Part shown: piece after piece, positions 26,736-35,455 of the stretch
Numbering within the stretch: the stretch's first letter is position 1
Layout: the number at the start of each line of letters is the position of its first letter
From: Pontibacter indicus
GTDB taxonomy: Bacteria; Bacteroidota; Bacteroidia; Cytophagales; Hymenobacteraceae
Reading direction: 5' to 3'
Length of the DNA stretch: 64,000 nucleotides
Assembly: GCF_900156345.1 (NCBI RefSeq)
Contig: NZ_FTPP01000002.1
Coordinates: forward strand, 124,001-188,000
Made by a program: the position numbers and the translations under genes
Notes under the pieces: model-generated
The model's database searches: none
The model's input: only the letters and a program-made list of their open reading frames with translations
Told to the model about the DNA's origin: nothing

Positions 26736-27275
26736 ATGGAGGAGATAGAAAACGTAAAACTGACGGACGCAGGCACACAGCTCCTGAAAAGGATTGTAGG
26801 GGAACGGATCTGTTACTTCCTCACCAACCATATCAAAATACAGGCTACCGGCGGTAAGGTTACCTACTGGGCGCCTGAGTTTGCCATCGGTCTGACCAAA
26901 AACAAGCGGGACCACCGCTTCATCAACATCAGCGCCGACTACAAGCTGACACCTCGGTCTTCTACCACCTTCTACGAGTTCGAGATAGAAGAGAGCCGGA
27001 TGCCGCTCCGCTGTGAAAAATTGTTGCAGTCGGGCCAGCACTCTGAAATCCGTGTGCTGTCGAGCCCTGTGCTGATGATCGAGGTATACCAGGACTGGAA
27101 TCAGGAGTTTGATGAGGCCATTCACTACGATGCCGCCATTGTGCTGTATACCGACACGCAGAAATTTTTACTGCGGGTACGCGATGAGCTGATCGGGGGT
27201 GTGGACATTATACTGGACGAGGCCACAATAGAAGCAGAGCTAATTGATTTGAAACTACGCCAGAGCCTGGTTTAA
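26736..27275 (+). CDS. Unknown 179-residue protein in the MoxR operon
   Basis: No family is recognised. The protein has no signal peptide or membrane helix and looks like a mixed alpha/beta cytoplasmic protein (MEEIENVKLTDAGTQLLKRIVGERICYFL, YELTPRSSTTFYEFEIEESRMP-type strands). It lies 48 bp after moxR and 12 bp before the DUF58 gene, so it is probably translated from the same message. It may be a lineage-specific accessory of the MoxR complex. Confidence 0.75.
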   Translation: MEEIENVKLTDAGTQLLKRIVGERICYFLTNHIKIQATGGKVTYWAPEFAIGLTKNKRDHRFINISADYKLTPRSSTTFYEFEIEESRMPLRCEKLLQSGQHSEIRVLSSPVLMIEVYQDWNQEFDEAIHYDAAIVLYTDTQKFLLRVRDELIGGVDIILDEATIEAELIDLKLRQSLV

Positions 27276-27287
27276 CAGTAGCATTCT

Positions 27288-28187
27288 ATGTCACAAGCAG
27301 GGCACAAATTCATCGATCCCAAGGTGCTGGCCACCATCAAAGACCTGCCGCTACTGGCCAAAACCGTGGTGGAGGGCTTTTTGAGCGGGCAGAACCAGAG
27401 CATTCGGCGGGGAGCCGGGCTGGAGTTTAGCCAGTACCGCAGCTACCAGCCGGGCGACGATCTGCGCCAACTTGACTGGAAGATGTTTGCCCGCTCCGAC
27501 CGCTACTACATCCGCGAGGCCGAGGTAGACACCAATATTACGGTGCGCTTCATTATTGACGGCAGTGCTTCGATGGCGCATGAGGACGAAAACGGCTTGA
27601 CCAAGATGGACTATGCCCGCTTTCTGGTGGCCTCGCTCGCCTACCTGGCCACTACGCAAGGCGATGCGGTGGGTCTGTACGTACTGCATGAGCAGCAGCT
27701 GATCAACCTGACGCCCCGCTCCGACAACATGCACCTGCAGCGCTTCTGGCACCAGCTTGCCGAAATAAAACCGAGCGGGCGCTTTCCTGACACGGCCACA
27801 GTCAACAATCTGTTTTCGGGTCGACGCCAGAAGGAGCTGACCGTGTTTGTGACCGACCTTTACGAGCACGAGCATGAAATAACGGACCTGCTCTACAAAC
27901 TGGGCGCACAGCGGCACGAGCTGCTGCTTTGCCACCTGATGAGCCGCAACGAGATGAACTTTACATTTGAAGGCACGCTTACGTTCGAGGACCTGGAAAC
28001 CGGCCAGACCATACAGGTAGGCACCGCCGAGCAGCGCAAAACGTACCTCACCAAGCTGCAGGATTGGCTTCAGCAAACCGAAAAAGCCATGCGCAACCGT
28101 CAGATCACCTACGACCGTTTCGTGACAGACGAACCGCTGGATAAAGCGTTGCGGGCGTTTTTAAAGAATAGACATTTTTTGAGTTAG
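27288..28187 (+). CDS. DUF58 vWA-type protein
   Basis: The 299-residue protein has the DUF58 signature GAGLEFSQYRSYQPGDDLRQLDWKMFARSDRYYIREAE at about 44-85, followed by a metal-ion-dependent adhesion site, DGSAS. The C-terminal half completes a von Willebrand A fold (LTVFVTDLYEHEHEITDLL). No membrane segment is found, so it is likely cytoplasmic or membrane-associated. It is the usual companion of MoxR; the pair is thought to act in assembly of complexes, with no defined target here. Confidence 0.93.
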   Translation: MSQAGHKFIDPKVLATIKDLPLLAKTVVEGFLSGQNQSIRRGAGLEFSQYRSYQPGDDLRQLDWKMFARSDRYYIREAEVDTNITVRFIIDGSASMAHEDENGLTKMDYARFLVASLAYLATTQGDAVGLYVLHEQQLINLTPRSDNMHLQRFWHQLAEIKPSGRFPDTATVNNLFSGRRQKELTVFVTDLYEHEHEITDLLYKLGAQRHELLLCHLMSRNEMNFTFEGTLTFEDLETGQTIQVGTAEQRKTYLTKLQDWLQQTEKAMRNRQITYDRFVTDEPLDKALRAFLKNRHFLS

Positions 28188-28189
28188 AA

Positions 28190-28246
28190 AGGTAGAAAGT
28201 ATGAGAGTTTAGAAGTGAGTTCTGATTTAGTGAATGAGTGAGGGGG
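28190..28246. repeat. Low-complexity repeat before the methyltransferase gene
   Basis: It is G/A/T-rich on the plus strand with GAGAGTTTAG and TTTAGTGAATGAGTGAGG units. It is related in inverted orientation to the strings at 29010-29050 and 40594-40656. Confidence 0.6.
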
Positions 28247-28267
28247 TAATTTTTGAATGTTAAAAAA

Positions 28268-29008
28268 ATGAAAGACAATTTTTCTGGACATGCGGCCGAC
28301 TACGCCAGGTATAGGCCTACGTACCCGCAGGAGCTGATCGTGCACCTGGCAGATATGGCACCGGACCGTCAGCTGGCCTGGGACTGCGCCACGGGCAACG
28401 GACAGGTAGCGGGCATGCTTGCTACACACTTTGCAGAGGTAGTGGGCACCGACATCAGCGAGAACCAGCTGAAAAATGCAGTGCAGCTGCCCAACATTAC
28501 TTACAAAGTAGAGCAGGCCGAACAATCCTCTTTTTCAGATCACTCTGTTGACCTGATTGTAGTGGCACAGGCTATACACTGGTTCGATTTTGAGCGCTTT
28601 TACCAGGAAGTAAAACGGGTACTCAAGCCTGGCGGCCTGATCGCTGTGATCGGATATGGCCTACTACGCACGCACCCTACCCTCGACAACGTAATTAGAC
28701 ATTTCTACAGCAAAGAGGTAGGCCCTTACTGGGACCCGGAGCGCCGTTACCTCGACGAAAACTACCGCACTATTCCGTTCCCGTTCGAGGAAGTAACGGT
28801 ACCGCCCTTCAGCAGCACCTATACCTGGACACCCGACGACCTGATCGGCTACCTGAACACCTGGTCAGCCGTGAAGCATTACGAGAAACAGCAAGGCCAC
28901 AACCCCGCGCAGCTGGTCGAGCAGCAACTCCGGGACGCGTTTGAAGGCGAGACGACCACAGTTACATTTGATATCTTAACCAGAGTAGGCAAAGTGAGTC
29001 ACTCTTAA
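28268..29008 (+). CDS. Class I SAM-dependent methyltransferase
   Basis: The 246-residue protein has motif I in LAWDCATGNGQVAG, followed by VVGTDISENQL (motif II) and the Methyltransf_11-type segment DHSVDLIVVAQAIHWFDFERFYQEVKRVLKPGG. The first residues (FSGHAADYARYRPTYPQEL) are typical of the family. The substrate is unknown. ATG at 28268 is preferred to TTG at 28253. The gene interrupts the MoxR-BatA series and is bordered on both sides by low-complexity inverted strings, suggesting later insertion. Confidence 0.9.
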   Translation: MKDNFSGHAADYARYRPTYPQELIVHLADMAPDRQLAWDCATGNGQVAGMLATHFAEVVGTDISENQLKNAVQLPNITYKVEQAEQSSFSDHSVDLIVVAQAIHWFDFERFYQEVKRVLKPGGLIAVIGYGLLRTHPTLDNVIRHFYSKEVGPYWDPERRYLDENYRTIPFPFEEVTVPPFSSTYTWTPDDLIGYLNTWSAVKHYEKQQGHNPAQLVEQQLRDAFEGETTTVTFDILTRVGKVSHS

Positions 29009-29009
29009 A

Positions 29010-29050
29010 TTGTTAAACTCCTAAATTCCCAAACTCTCAAACTCCTAAAC
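29010..29050. repeat. Low-complexity repeat after the methyltransferase gene
   Basis: Degenerate units of the form AAACTCCTAAA and CCCAAACTCTC, the reverse complement of the GAGTTTGGG units at 32764 and 40300. Confidence 0.7.
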
Positions 29051-30589
29051 TTGAACCTCCTCTCCCCATACTGGCTTCTGGCAGCGTCGGCCATACTGGT
29101 TCCGATCGCGATCCACCTGTGGAACAGGCGGCAGGGGAAGACTGTGAAGGTAGGGAGCCTGCGCTGGCTGGAGCCCTCGGCGAGCAAGCGCTGGAGCAGC
29201 ATTAAGCTGAGCGATGTGTGGTTGCTGGTGCTGCGGTGTTTTATTTTGATACTGCTGGCCCTGGCTTTGGCGAAACCCATCTGGGAAGGAACACAAGAAA
29301 CGCAGCAGGCCCGGAAAGCCGTGTTCATCAGCCCCGAACTGTTGTATAGCACTGCCCTCCGCGACATCAAGCCAACAGTAGACGCCCTGTTGCAGCGCGG
29401 CTATACCTTGCACCACTACACCCAAAACTTTGAAACTATACCTACCGAAAAGTGGCAGGCACTAAGCAGCAACCCAACGGACTCTGTCGTGAGCAGTGGC
29501 AACTACTGGGGCCTGCTGTCTGCTTTGGCACAGCAGTACGATCAGGCACAGGACAGCGTCTGGCTCTTCACTTCCGACCAGCAGCGGCACTTTACCGGCG
29601 CCCCAACCCCTCTGCAGGAAAATATCCGCTGGATTCCGGTGGCCGTAGCGCAAACCCAAAACTGGCTGCAGGCTGCCTATACCTTAAGCCCCGATAGCCT
29701 CTTGCTTATCTCAGGCCAGAGCAGTCGTGAAGGCACCAAATTCAATGCTGTGAAAGTGGCCGCTATCGCCCGGGAAGCGAACATCAATGGCAGTCCGGTT
29801 AAGTTGAGTTTAGAGGAAGATTCCCTTACAGCGCAGTGGGACAACGGCGCTCCGAAAACAATTGCCATCCGCAAAGAACCACTCCGGATAGGTATAGCGC
29901 ATGACAAAGCCCAACAGGCAGAGGTACGCTACCTGCAAGCGGCTGTGCAGGCAATCGGCAAGTATACAGGCATTCCCATCGAAACACACGTAACTGCAGC
30001 CACCCAACCCGACACTTCCGCTAACTGGTTCTTCTGGCTGAGCGGTGAGGAGGTACCTACCAACTGGCTGGATCAGGTGCAGGAAAATGGCGCCACATTG
30101 TGGGTGCAGGCAGCTTCGGAGCCCAGGGCTACCACCGCGCAATTGGCAGGAGCAGGTATAGAGAAAATCAGCTTTCACCAGCTGACAGATTCAGGTATAG
30201 CAAATGGTAACTTCACAGGTATAGCGCCAGGTGAAGCAGGCACCGTGTGGCAAACGACAGCCGGAGAGCCTGTGCTTTTGGTGCAGCCACTTGGTTTGGG
30301 CAAGGTATACCATTTCAGAAGCGGCTTTGGTCCGGCCTGGAGTCAGTTGGGGCAGAGCGCGCAGCTGCCGGAGCTTTTGCTACCCCTACTCTTACCACAA
30401 CAAGACGCGAGTCAGTACGATGCCCGTGCGCTGGACGAAACGCAGCTGATGCCAGCTAGCGTGCTGCCAGTTAGTGAGCAAAAAGAATCAGTAAAACAGC
30501 AGTACAGTCTCATACCCTGGCTGGTGTTGCTGGCTTTTCTGTTGTTTGTGGCAGAGCGCTTGATCACCAGTAAACGAAAAACCACCTGA
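29051..30589 (+). CDS. BatA-domain membrane protein
   Basis: The 512-residue protein starts at TTG (29051) with LLSPYWLLAASAILVPIAIHLWNRRQGKTVKVGSLRWLE, the BatA/aerotolerance N-terminal domain, then a second helix at about 60-78. A long extracytoplasmic part follows, without a clear vWA site, and a final helix (LIPWLVLLAFLLFVAERLI) lies near the C-terminus. This layout matches BatA-like membrane partners of MoxR/DUF58. Its stop codon overlaps the start of the next gene (TGATG), indicating translational coupling. AGGTATA copies are dense here. Confidence 0.88.
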   Translation: MNLLSPYWLLAASAILVPIAIHLWNRRQGKTVKVGSLRWLEPSASKRWSSIKLSDVWLLVLRCFILILLALALAKPIWEGTQETQQARKAVFISPELLYSTALRDIKPTVDALLQRGYTLHHYTQNFETIPTEKWQALSSNPTDSVVSSGNYWGLLSALAQQYDQAQDSVWLFTSDQQRHFTGAPTPLQENIRWIPVAVAQTQNWLQAAYTLSPDSLLLISGQSSREGTKFNAVKVAAIAREANINGSPVKLSLEEDSLTAQWDNGAPKTIAIRKEPLRIGIAHDKAQQAEVRYLQAAVQAIGKYTGIPIETHVTAATQPDTSANWFFWLSGEEVPTNWLDQVQENGATLWVQAASEPRATTAQLAGAGIEKISFHQLTDSGIANGNFTGIAPGEAGTVWQTTAGEPVLLVQPLGLGKVYHFRSGFGPAWSQLGQSAQLPELLLPLLLPQQDASQYDARALDETQLMPASVLPVSEQKESVKQQYSLIPWLVLLAFLLFVAERLITSKRKTT

Positions 30590-32769
30590 TGCAGAGCAGT
30601 CGCCATACCTTGCAACGTATCCGCCGGGAGTACATCCGGGCGAAGGGAGGACTGTATACCCTTCAGTCGCTGGCTGTGGCCCTGGTAGGAGCGGCCATTC
30701 TATATAAGTGGGGACTCGAGGTGCCTTTGTTGGCTGGTTTGGCAATTTTGACGATCCTAGGTGCTTTGCTATACCTGGGTTGGGCCTGGCGCAGCGTGCG
30801 ACAAACCGATCTGCAGCAAGTGACTCGTCACCTCAACCGCACCTACCCACAGCTCGAGGAGAGCGCCCAGCTCCTGCTTCGTGAAACGTCAGAACTCAAC
30901 TTGTTGGAGCGCCTGCAGCAACAGCGGGTAGCCAGCCAATTACAGGCCGTTCTACCTCAAAAGCATTCAGTCTTTCATCTGCAAAAGAAGCCCACCTACC
31001 TGGCACTGGGTATAGCGGTGCTCGTGGCGGCAGGTATAGCCGCGCTTCCGGCCGCCTCCATTGCCGACGCCACATCGGCCGCGCCCCTGCAACTCGACTT
31101 TCCGGATACACCTGCCGCCGTAGCCGACACTGCCGTTACGATTCAGGAGATAAAAATCACTGTCACACCGCCCGCCTACACCGGCCGAAAACCCTATCAG
31201 GCCGAGCAGCCCAATCTGCGGGTGGAACAGGGAGCTACCGTCACGTGGCGCATCAGCACCAACCGGCCTGCCCGCACTTTGGAACTGGTGCTCAACGAAG
31301 GAAAACCGCTCCCGCTGCAATCTCAAAACGGCCGCTATACCTTGTCACGCACCTTCACCGAGCCGGCGCTCTACCACATTGCCGTCAACGGACAGAAATC
31401 AGCCTACTATACCTTGGAGATCATACCGGACGAAGCGCCTGCCATCCAGATCGCGAAACCGGAGCAGTACACTGAGATTCTGTTCGGCGATCCGCAGCGG
31501 GTAACCATCCGGGCCGAACTCTCCGACGACTACGGTCTGCGCGATGCCAACATGATCGCCACAGTGGCCAAAGGGACAGGCGAGGCGGTGAAGTTCCGGG
31601 AGGAGAAGATAAGTTTGGGCTTCAAGGGCCAAACCCGCAATTTCAGTGTGAACAAGACCATCGACCTCCAAAAGTTGGGTATGACGTATGGCGACGAGCT
31701 CTATTTTTACCTGCAGGCCTGGGACAACCACCGCGGCTATACCCGATCCGAGACTTACTTTGTGCAGATCGAAGACACGACCATTGTGGAGAGTATGGAC
31801 GACCTGACCATGGGTGTGAACCCCGTGCCCGAGTATTTCCGAAGCCAGCGCCAGATCATCATTGACACCGAGAAACTGATCAAGGAACGGAAATCGCTGA
31901 GCAGAGCTGTGTTCGAAGAGCGCGGCAACAACCTGGGCGTGGACCAGAAGCTGTTGCGCCTGCGCTACGGCAAGTTCCTCGGCGAGGAGTTCGAGTCAGG
32001 TATAGGACCGGGCGGCGGCATCCCCAAGGGCGAAGAAGGCCACGGTGAGGAGGAGCACTTCGCAGGAGACGGTCACGACCACCCCGAGTTTAAAGACGAA
32101 ACCAGCGTAGAAGCCCTGCTCGACCCTTACCTGCACAAGCACGACCAGGAAGAGGCGGCCACGTTCTTCGAGCCTGCCGTGAAAGCCAAGCTGAAGGGCG
32201 CGCTGGCCCAGATGTGGGAAGCTGAGCTGCGGCTACGTACCCACCGTCCGGAAGAAGCGCTGCCTTACGAGTACAAGGCCCTGCGCATGCTCAAGGAAGT
32301 ACAGCAAAGCACCCGCGCCTACGCTGCCAAAACCGGCTTCGACCCGCCACCGCTCAAAGAGCCCGAAAAGCGCCTGACCGGTGACCTGAGCAAAATAAAA
32401 GCTCCAACCGAAAGAAGAACGATTGAAACCGAGAGCAAACTGCCCCATACCCGAGAAGCTTTAAAGTGGCTGGAGAAGCAAAAACAAGGCAACAGATATA
32501 GCCAGCAAGATGTGGCGCTGCTCGAGCGGGCCGGACGTGAACTGGCACAAGAGGCACTGGCCAAACCCGGTAGCTACCTCCGCGCCATGCAGGACCTCCG
32601 CACCCTTATCGCCGACATCAACGCAAACCGCATCCTTTGCCAGGATTGTCTGATGACGGTAGAGCGGGCTTGGTACGAGCTGTTGCCACCCGCCAAGCCA
32701 ACGCCGCAAAAGCAGGGCGTGACGAGGAGCAGGCTGGGACGAGGGTATTTGGAAAGGCTGGGGAGTTAG
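30589..32769 (+). CDS. DUF4175-like membrane protein
   Basis: The 726-residue protein has two N-terminal membrane segments at about 17-65 (SLAVALVGAAILYKW and LAGLAILTILGALLYLGWAW), a third near residue 145, and a large extracytoplasmic region with beta-rich (DEAPAIQIAKPEQYTEILFGDPQRVTIRAELSDDYGLRDA) and helical (ALAQMWEAELRLRTHRPEEALPYEYKALRML) parts. The order is that of DUF4175-type proteins found after BatA genes. A His-rich acidic loop, EEGHGEEEHFAGDGHDHPE, lies at about 482-500. The start overlaps the previous stop by one base. The function is unknown. Confidence 0.82.
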   Translation: MQSSRHTLQRIRREYIRAKGGLYTLQSLAVALVGAAILYKWGLEVPLLAGLAILTILGALLYLGWAWRSVRQTDLQQVTRHLNRTYPQLEESAQLLLRETSELNLLERLQQQRVASQLQAVLPQKHSVFHLQKKPTYLALGIAVLVAAGIAALPAASIADATSAAPLQLDFPDTPAAVADTAVTIQEIKITVTPPAYTGRKPYQAEQPNLRVEQGATVTWRISTNRPARTLELVLNEGKPLPLQSQNGRYTLSRTFTEPALYHIAVNGQKSAYYTLEIIPDEAPAIQIAKPEQYTEILFGDPQRVTIRAELSDDYGLRDANMIATVAKGTGEAVKFREEKISLGFKGQTRNFSVNKTIDLQKLGMTYGDELYFYLQAWDNHRGYTRSETYFVQIEDTTIVESMDDLTMGVNPVPEYFRSQRQIIIDTEKLIKERKSLSRAVFEERGNNLGVDQKLLRLRYGKFLGEEFESGIGPGGGIPKGEEGHGEEEHFAGDGHDHPEFKDETSVEALLDPYLHKHDQEEAATFFEPAVKAKLKGALAQMWEAELRLRTHRPEEALPYEYKALRMLKEVQQSTRAYAAKTGFDPPPLKEPEKRLTGDLSKIKAPTERRTIETESKLPHTREALKWLEKQKQGNRYSQQDVALLERAGRELAQEALAKPGSYLRAMQDLRTLIADINANRILCQDCLMTVERAWYELLPPAKPTPQKQGVTRSRLGRGYLERLGS

Positions 32770-32842
32770 AGAGTTGAGGAGTTTGGGAGTTTGGGAGTTT
32801 GGGAGTTTAGGATTTTGGGAGTGGAGGAGTTAGAGAATTGAT
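32764..32842. repeat. Tandem GAGTTTGGG repeat
   Basis: Units GAGTTTGGGA recur about four times in tandem, then decay (GAGTTTAGGATTTTGGGAGTGG). It starts directly at the stop codon of the DUF4175-like gene. Confidence 0.85.
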
Positions 32843-32853
32843 ATGTATCCTCA

Positions 32854-33387
32854 GTGCAGGGACAAACAAACTTGGTTGGGACTTTTGGCAATACTTCGTG
32901 TAAAATAATAAGCAAAACTGACTTGAAAACTATACTTGATTCGGCTTATACCTACTACCTCGAGGGGATCTCCTACAGGGGCAACGGAAGTTTACAAATA
33001 ACTTCGGTGGAAGCCTTTGAAGGACAGGAGCAACTCGATTTGCAGGTAACGGAAGATCTGAAAATAAAAGGCCACCCACTACGGCCGACTGCACACAGCA
33101 GACGATTCGTGATTTTATTCGAACGCCCTGTTGCATGGCAGGTCGTGGACGAGTCGTGGTGTAGTTTTGATGAAAATGAGATAAGAGACACTACAGGAGC
33201 ATTGCAGATGATTCAGAATTCAAAATATTTTGGGTATGTAAAGGAACAACATGGTTGGTACGAACACTCTCTCGGGCCTGCAAAGCACTACCGAGTCGGC
33301 ACTGAAAATGAAATCATTGAGGTGGTTTCTTGTAAAGAGCCTGTCATAGAAGAATTGAACACTGAAAATCACTCCCTTGGAACATAA
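32854..33387 (+). CDS. Unknown 177-residue protein between two repeats
   Basis: No family is recognised. The frame opens with GTG at 32854; no ATG is close. The protein is soluble, with a strand-rich middle (AYTYYLEGISYRGNGSLQITSVEAFEGQEQLDLQVTEDLKIKG) and LFERPVAWQVVDESW. Base composition is more AT-rich than the flanking operon genes. It is bordered by the GAGTTTGGG tandem repeat and by a GC-rich palindromic element, and it interrupts the operon, so it looks like an inserted gene. Confidence 0.6.
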   Translation: MQGQTNLVGTFGNTSCKIISKTDLKTILDSAYTYYLEGISYRGNGSLQITSVEAFEGQEQLDLQVTEDLKIKGHPLRPTAHSRRFVILFERPVAWQVVDESWCSFDENEIRDTTGALQMIQNSKYFGYVKEQHGWYEHSLGPAKHYRVGTENEIIEVVSCKEPVIEELNTENHSLGT

Positions 33388-33462
33388 CCCACCCCTGCCC
33401 CTCCGAGGAGGGGAATGCACACTACGAGCAAAACTCCCCTCTCGGGAGGGGTAGGGGTGGGT
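33387..33462. repeat. REP-like GC-rich palindromic element
   Basis: ACCCACCCCTGCCCCTCC (33387-33404) is inverted at 33441-33462, and each arm carries its own CCCCTC..GAGGGG hairpin. A 20-bp unique centre separates them. I recall similar strings as common intergenic elements in Bacteroidota, but cannot check here. Confidence 0.85.
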
Positions 33463-33506
33463 CAATCGTGCACCAGACAAATAACCATTCAACAATCAGC
33501 AATTAC

Positions 33507-35312
33507 ATGACCTTATACCTTCCATACCTTTTCGCTTTGTTTGCTGTGCTCATGCTCAGCTGGCTGGCCTGGCGTTGGCCGGACCGCAGGCGGCTGGTAT
33601 GGCGGCTATTGGCTAGTGCGGTGGCAGGTGTCAGTCTGGTACTGTTGCTTTTTCCGCCTACCTACCAACGGGCGCTCGATCCGGGCACTGCCATTCTGCT
33701 CACCAAAGGCTACACCGCAGATACCTTGGAGAACCTACTGGCCAGTCTGGAGCCCAAGCCCCTTGTGTATACCTACCAAACCGAGGCACAGGAGACAAGC
33801 GCTATACCTGACTTGTATACCTTCCAGCAGGAGCAACCGCAGCTGAAGACGGTACACGTGCTGGGCCATGGTCTGACTGAACAGGAACTGCAGGCACTGC
33901 AGGACATACAGGTAGTACCGCACCTGTCCGGTATGCCCGCAGGTATATCTTCCGTCACGTGGCCGGATGCCGTGGTGCTGGGCGAGGTCGTGACGGTGGC
34001 GGGGCAGTATACCTTGTCTTTTGGAGAAACCTCTACGCTATACCTGCAGGCTGCGGGCCGGGCACAGGACTCCGTTCACTTCAAAAAAGCAGGGCTTCAT
34101 ACTTTCCAGCTGCGCTATACTCCAAAGCAGGAGGGGCGTTATACCTATACCTTGATCTCTAAGTCAGGCAACAGTATAGATACGCTGGGGCAGGTACCTA
34201 TACAGGTATACCCCGCCGCTAAACCTGCCGCGCTGCTGGTTTCGTCCTTCCCACTCTTTGAGTTCAAATTCCTGAAAAACCACCTGGGCCAGCTGCAACA
34301 CAAAGTGGCCCTGCGGAGCACGGTTAGCAAGGGGATGTACCAGAGCGAGTGGCTCAACATGCCGCAAACTGACCTGAGCCGCATCACACCCAGACTATTG
34401 CAGCAGTTCGATGTCGTGCTGATGGAGCCGCAGGCCCTGCAGGAGCTCAGCAGCGCCGAACGGAGCACTTTGCAGAGCGCCGTTACCGAAGACGGATTGG
34501 GTGTACTGACCATCGCAGGCGAGCAGCTGGGCAACCGCACCACCGCTTTCTTCACCAACTTCCAAAGCAGGCGGCTGTCGCAGCAGGATACGCGCAATGC
34601 CTGGGCAAACTGGGCAACCGGCGCTCCGACCGAGGCCATATCAGTTTCGCCTTATACCTTGGTGAGCAGTAAGGCCGTGACAGGACTGATAGCAGAGCAA
34701 AACAACAACCTGCTGGCGGCAGGGCGCAGAGCTGGCTGGGGCACCGTGGCGATCTCGGTGGTACCCCAAACGTTCAGCTGGCAGTTGGAGGGCAAACAGG
34801 GCACTTATGCCAGCTACTGGGCGCATTTACTTTCGTCAGTGGCCAAGCGGGAAGTACAGGAAAAGTTCTGGCAGGTCTCCAAGCCACAAGCGCCGCAGGT
34901 GCAGCAACCCCTTACGCTAAAACTAACCGACTATACCTTAACCGCAGCTTCCGCTATACCTTCGCCAACCGTCCGCAGCACCGCCGACACCACCCGGACA
35001 GGTATAGCGCTGCGGCAAAGCCCTCACCAGCCAGAGGTATACGAGGGCACTTTCTGGCCGCACTGCACCGGCTGGCATGTGGTAGAGTCACCGGGAGTGG
35101 AGCCGTTTTATTTTCTGGTGCAGGACAGCAAGGCTTGGCCGCATCAGGCCATCCAGGCAAAGCGGGAAGCCACTTTGCAGTTCGCATCGCAGCAGCAAGG
35201 TATAGGAGTGGCGCAAACTACTGCCCATGTAGCGGAACAGGTGCCGGTCATCTGGTTCTTTCTGTTGTTTGTGCTGAGCAGCGGCTTTCTGTGGCTGGAG
35301 GAGAAACTGTAG
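33507..35312 (+). CDS. Large membrane protein of the MoxR/BatA locus
   Basis: The 601-residue protein has two N-terminal helices (YLFALFAVLMLSWLAWRW and LLASAVAGVSLVLLLF) at about 5-52, a long extracytoplasmic region, and a terminal helix (VPVIWFFLLFVLSSGFLWLEE) at about 580-600. The plan copies that of the BatA-like protein. The middle is beta-rich with FLKNHLGQLQHKVALRSTVSKG resembling a Rossmann-type subdomain; no catalytic motif is clear. ATG at 33507 is preferred to GTG at 33468 because the hydrophobic segment follows at once. AGGTATA/TATACCT words are at their densest here, including ten or more in 1.8 kb. Confidence 0.83.
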   Translation: MTLYLPYLFALFAVLMLSWLAWRWPDRRRLVWRLLASAVAGVSLVLLLFPPTYQRALDPGTAILLTKGYTADTLENLLASLEPKPLVYTYQTEAQETSAIPDLYTFQQEQPQLKTVHVLGHGLTEQELQALQDIQVVPHLSGMPAGISSVTWPDAVVLGEVVTVAGQYTLSFGETSTLYLQAAGRAQDSVHFKKAGLHTFQLRYTPKQEGRYTYTLISKSGNSIDTLGQVPIQVYPAAKPAALLVSSFPLFEFKFLKNHLGQLQHKVALRSTVSKGMYQSEWLNMPQTDLSRITPRLLQQFDVVLMEPQALQELSSAERSTLQSAVTEDGLGVLTIAGEQLGNRTTAFFTNFQSRRLSQQDTRNAWANWATGAPTEAISVSPYTLVSSKAVTGLIAEQNNNLLAAGRRAGWGTVAISVVPQTFSWQLEGKQGTYASYWAHLLSSVAKREVQEKFWQVSKPQAPQVQQPLTLKLTDYTLTAASAIPSPTVRSTADTTRTGIALRQSPHQPEVYEGTFWPHCTGWHVVESPGVEPFYFLVQDSKAWPHQAIQAKREATLQFASQQQGIGVAQTTAHVAEQVPVIWFFLLFVLSSGFLWLEEKL

Positions 35313-35455
35313 TGTAGGAAATCTGGCTTCTTTCGTTGAAAACAGGCTGCTCTGGAACCTGATTTTGAGCACAGCTTATACCTTAAATTTTTGGAGCCTG
35401 CTTAGTTTGACTTTCGCCAAAATCTCCTCAATTTGCCTCGCTTTTTTCACCTTAT

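Noticed and set aside
32764..32842. Tandem GAGTTTGGG units as a CRISPR or coding repeat
   Set aside because: Units are 9-10 bp with no spacers, and the open frames through them have stops or no family signal.
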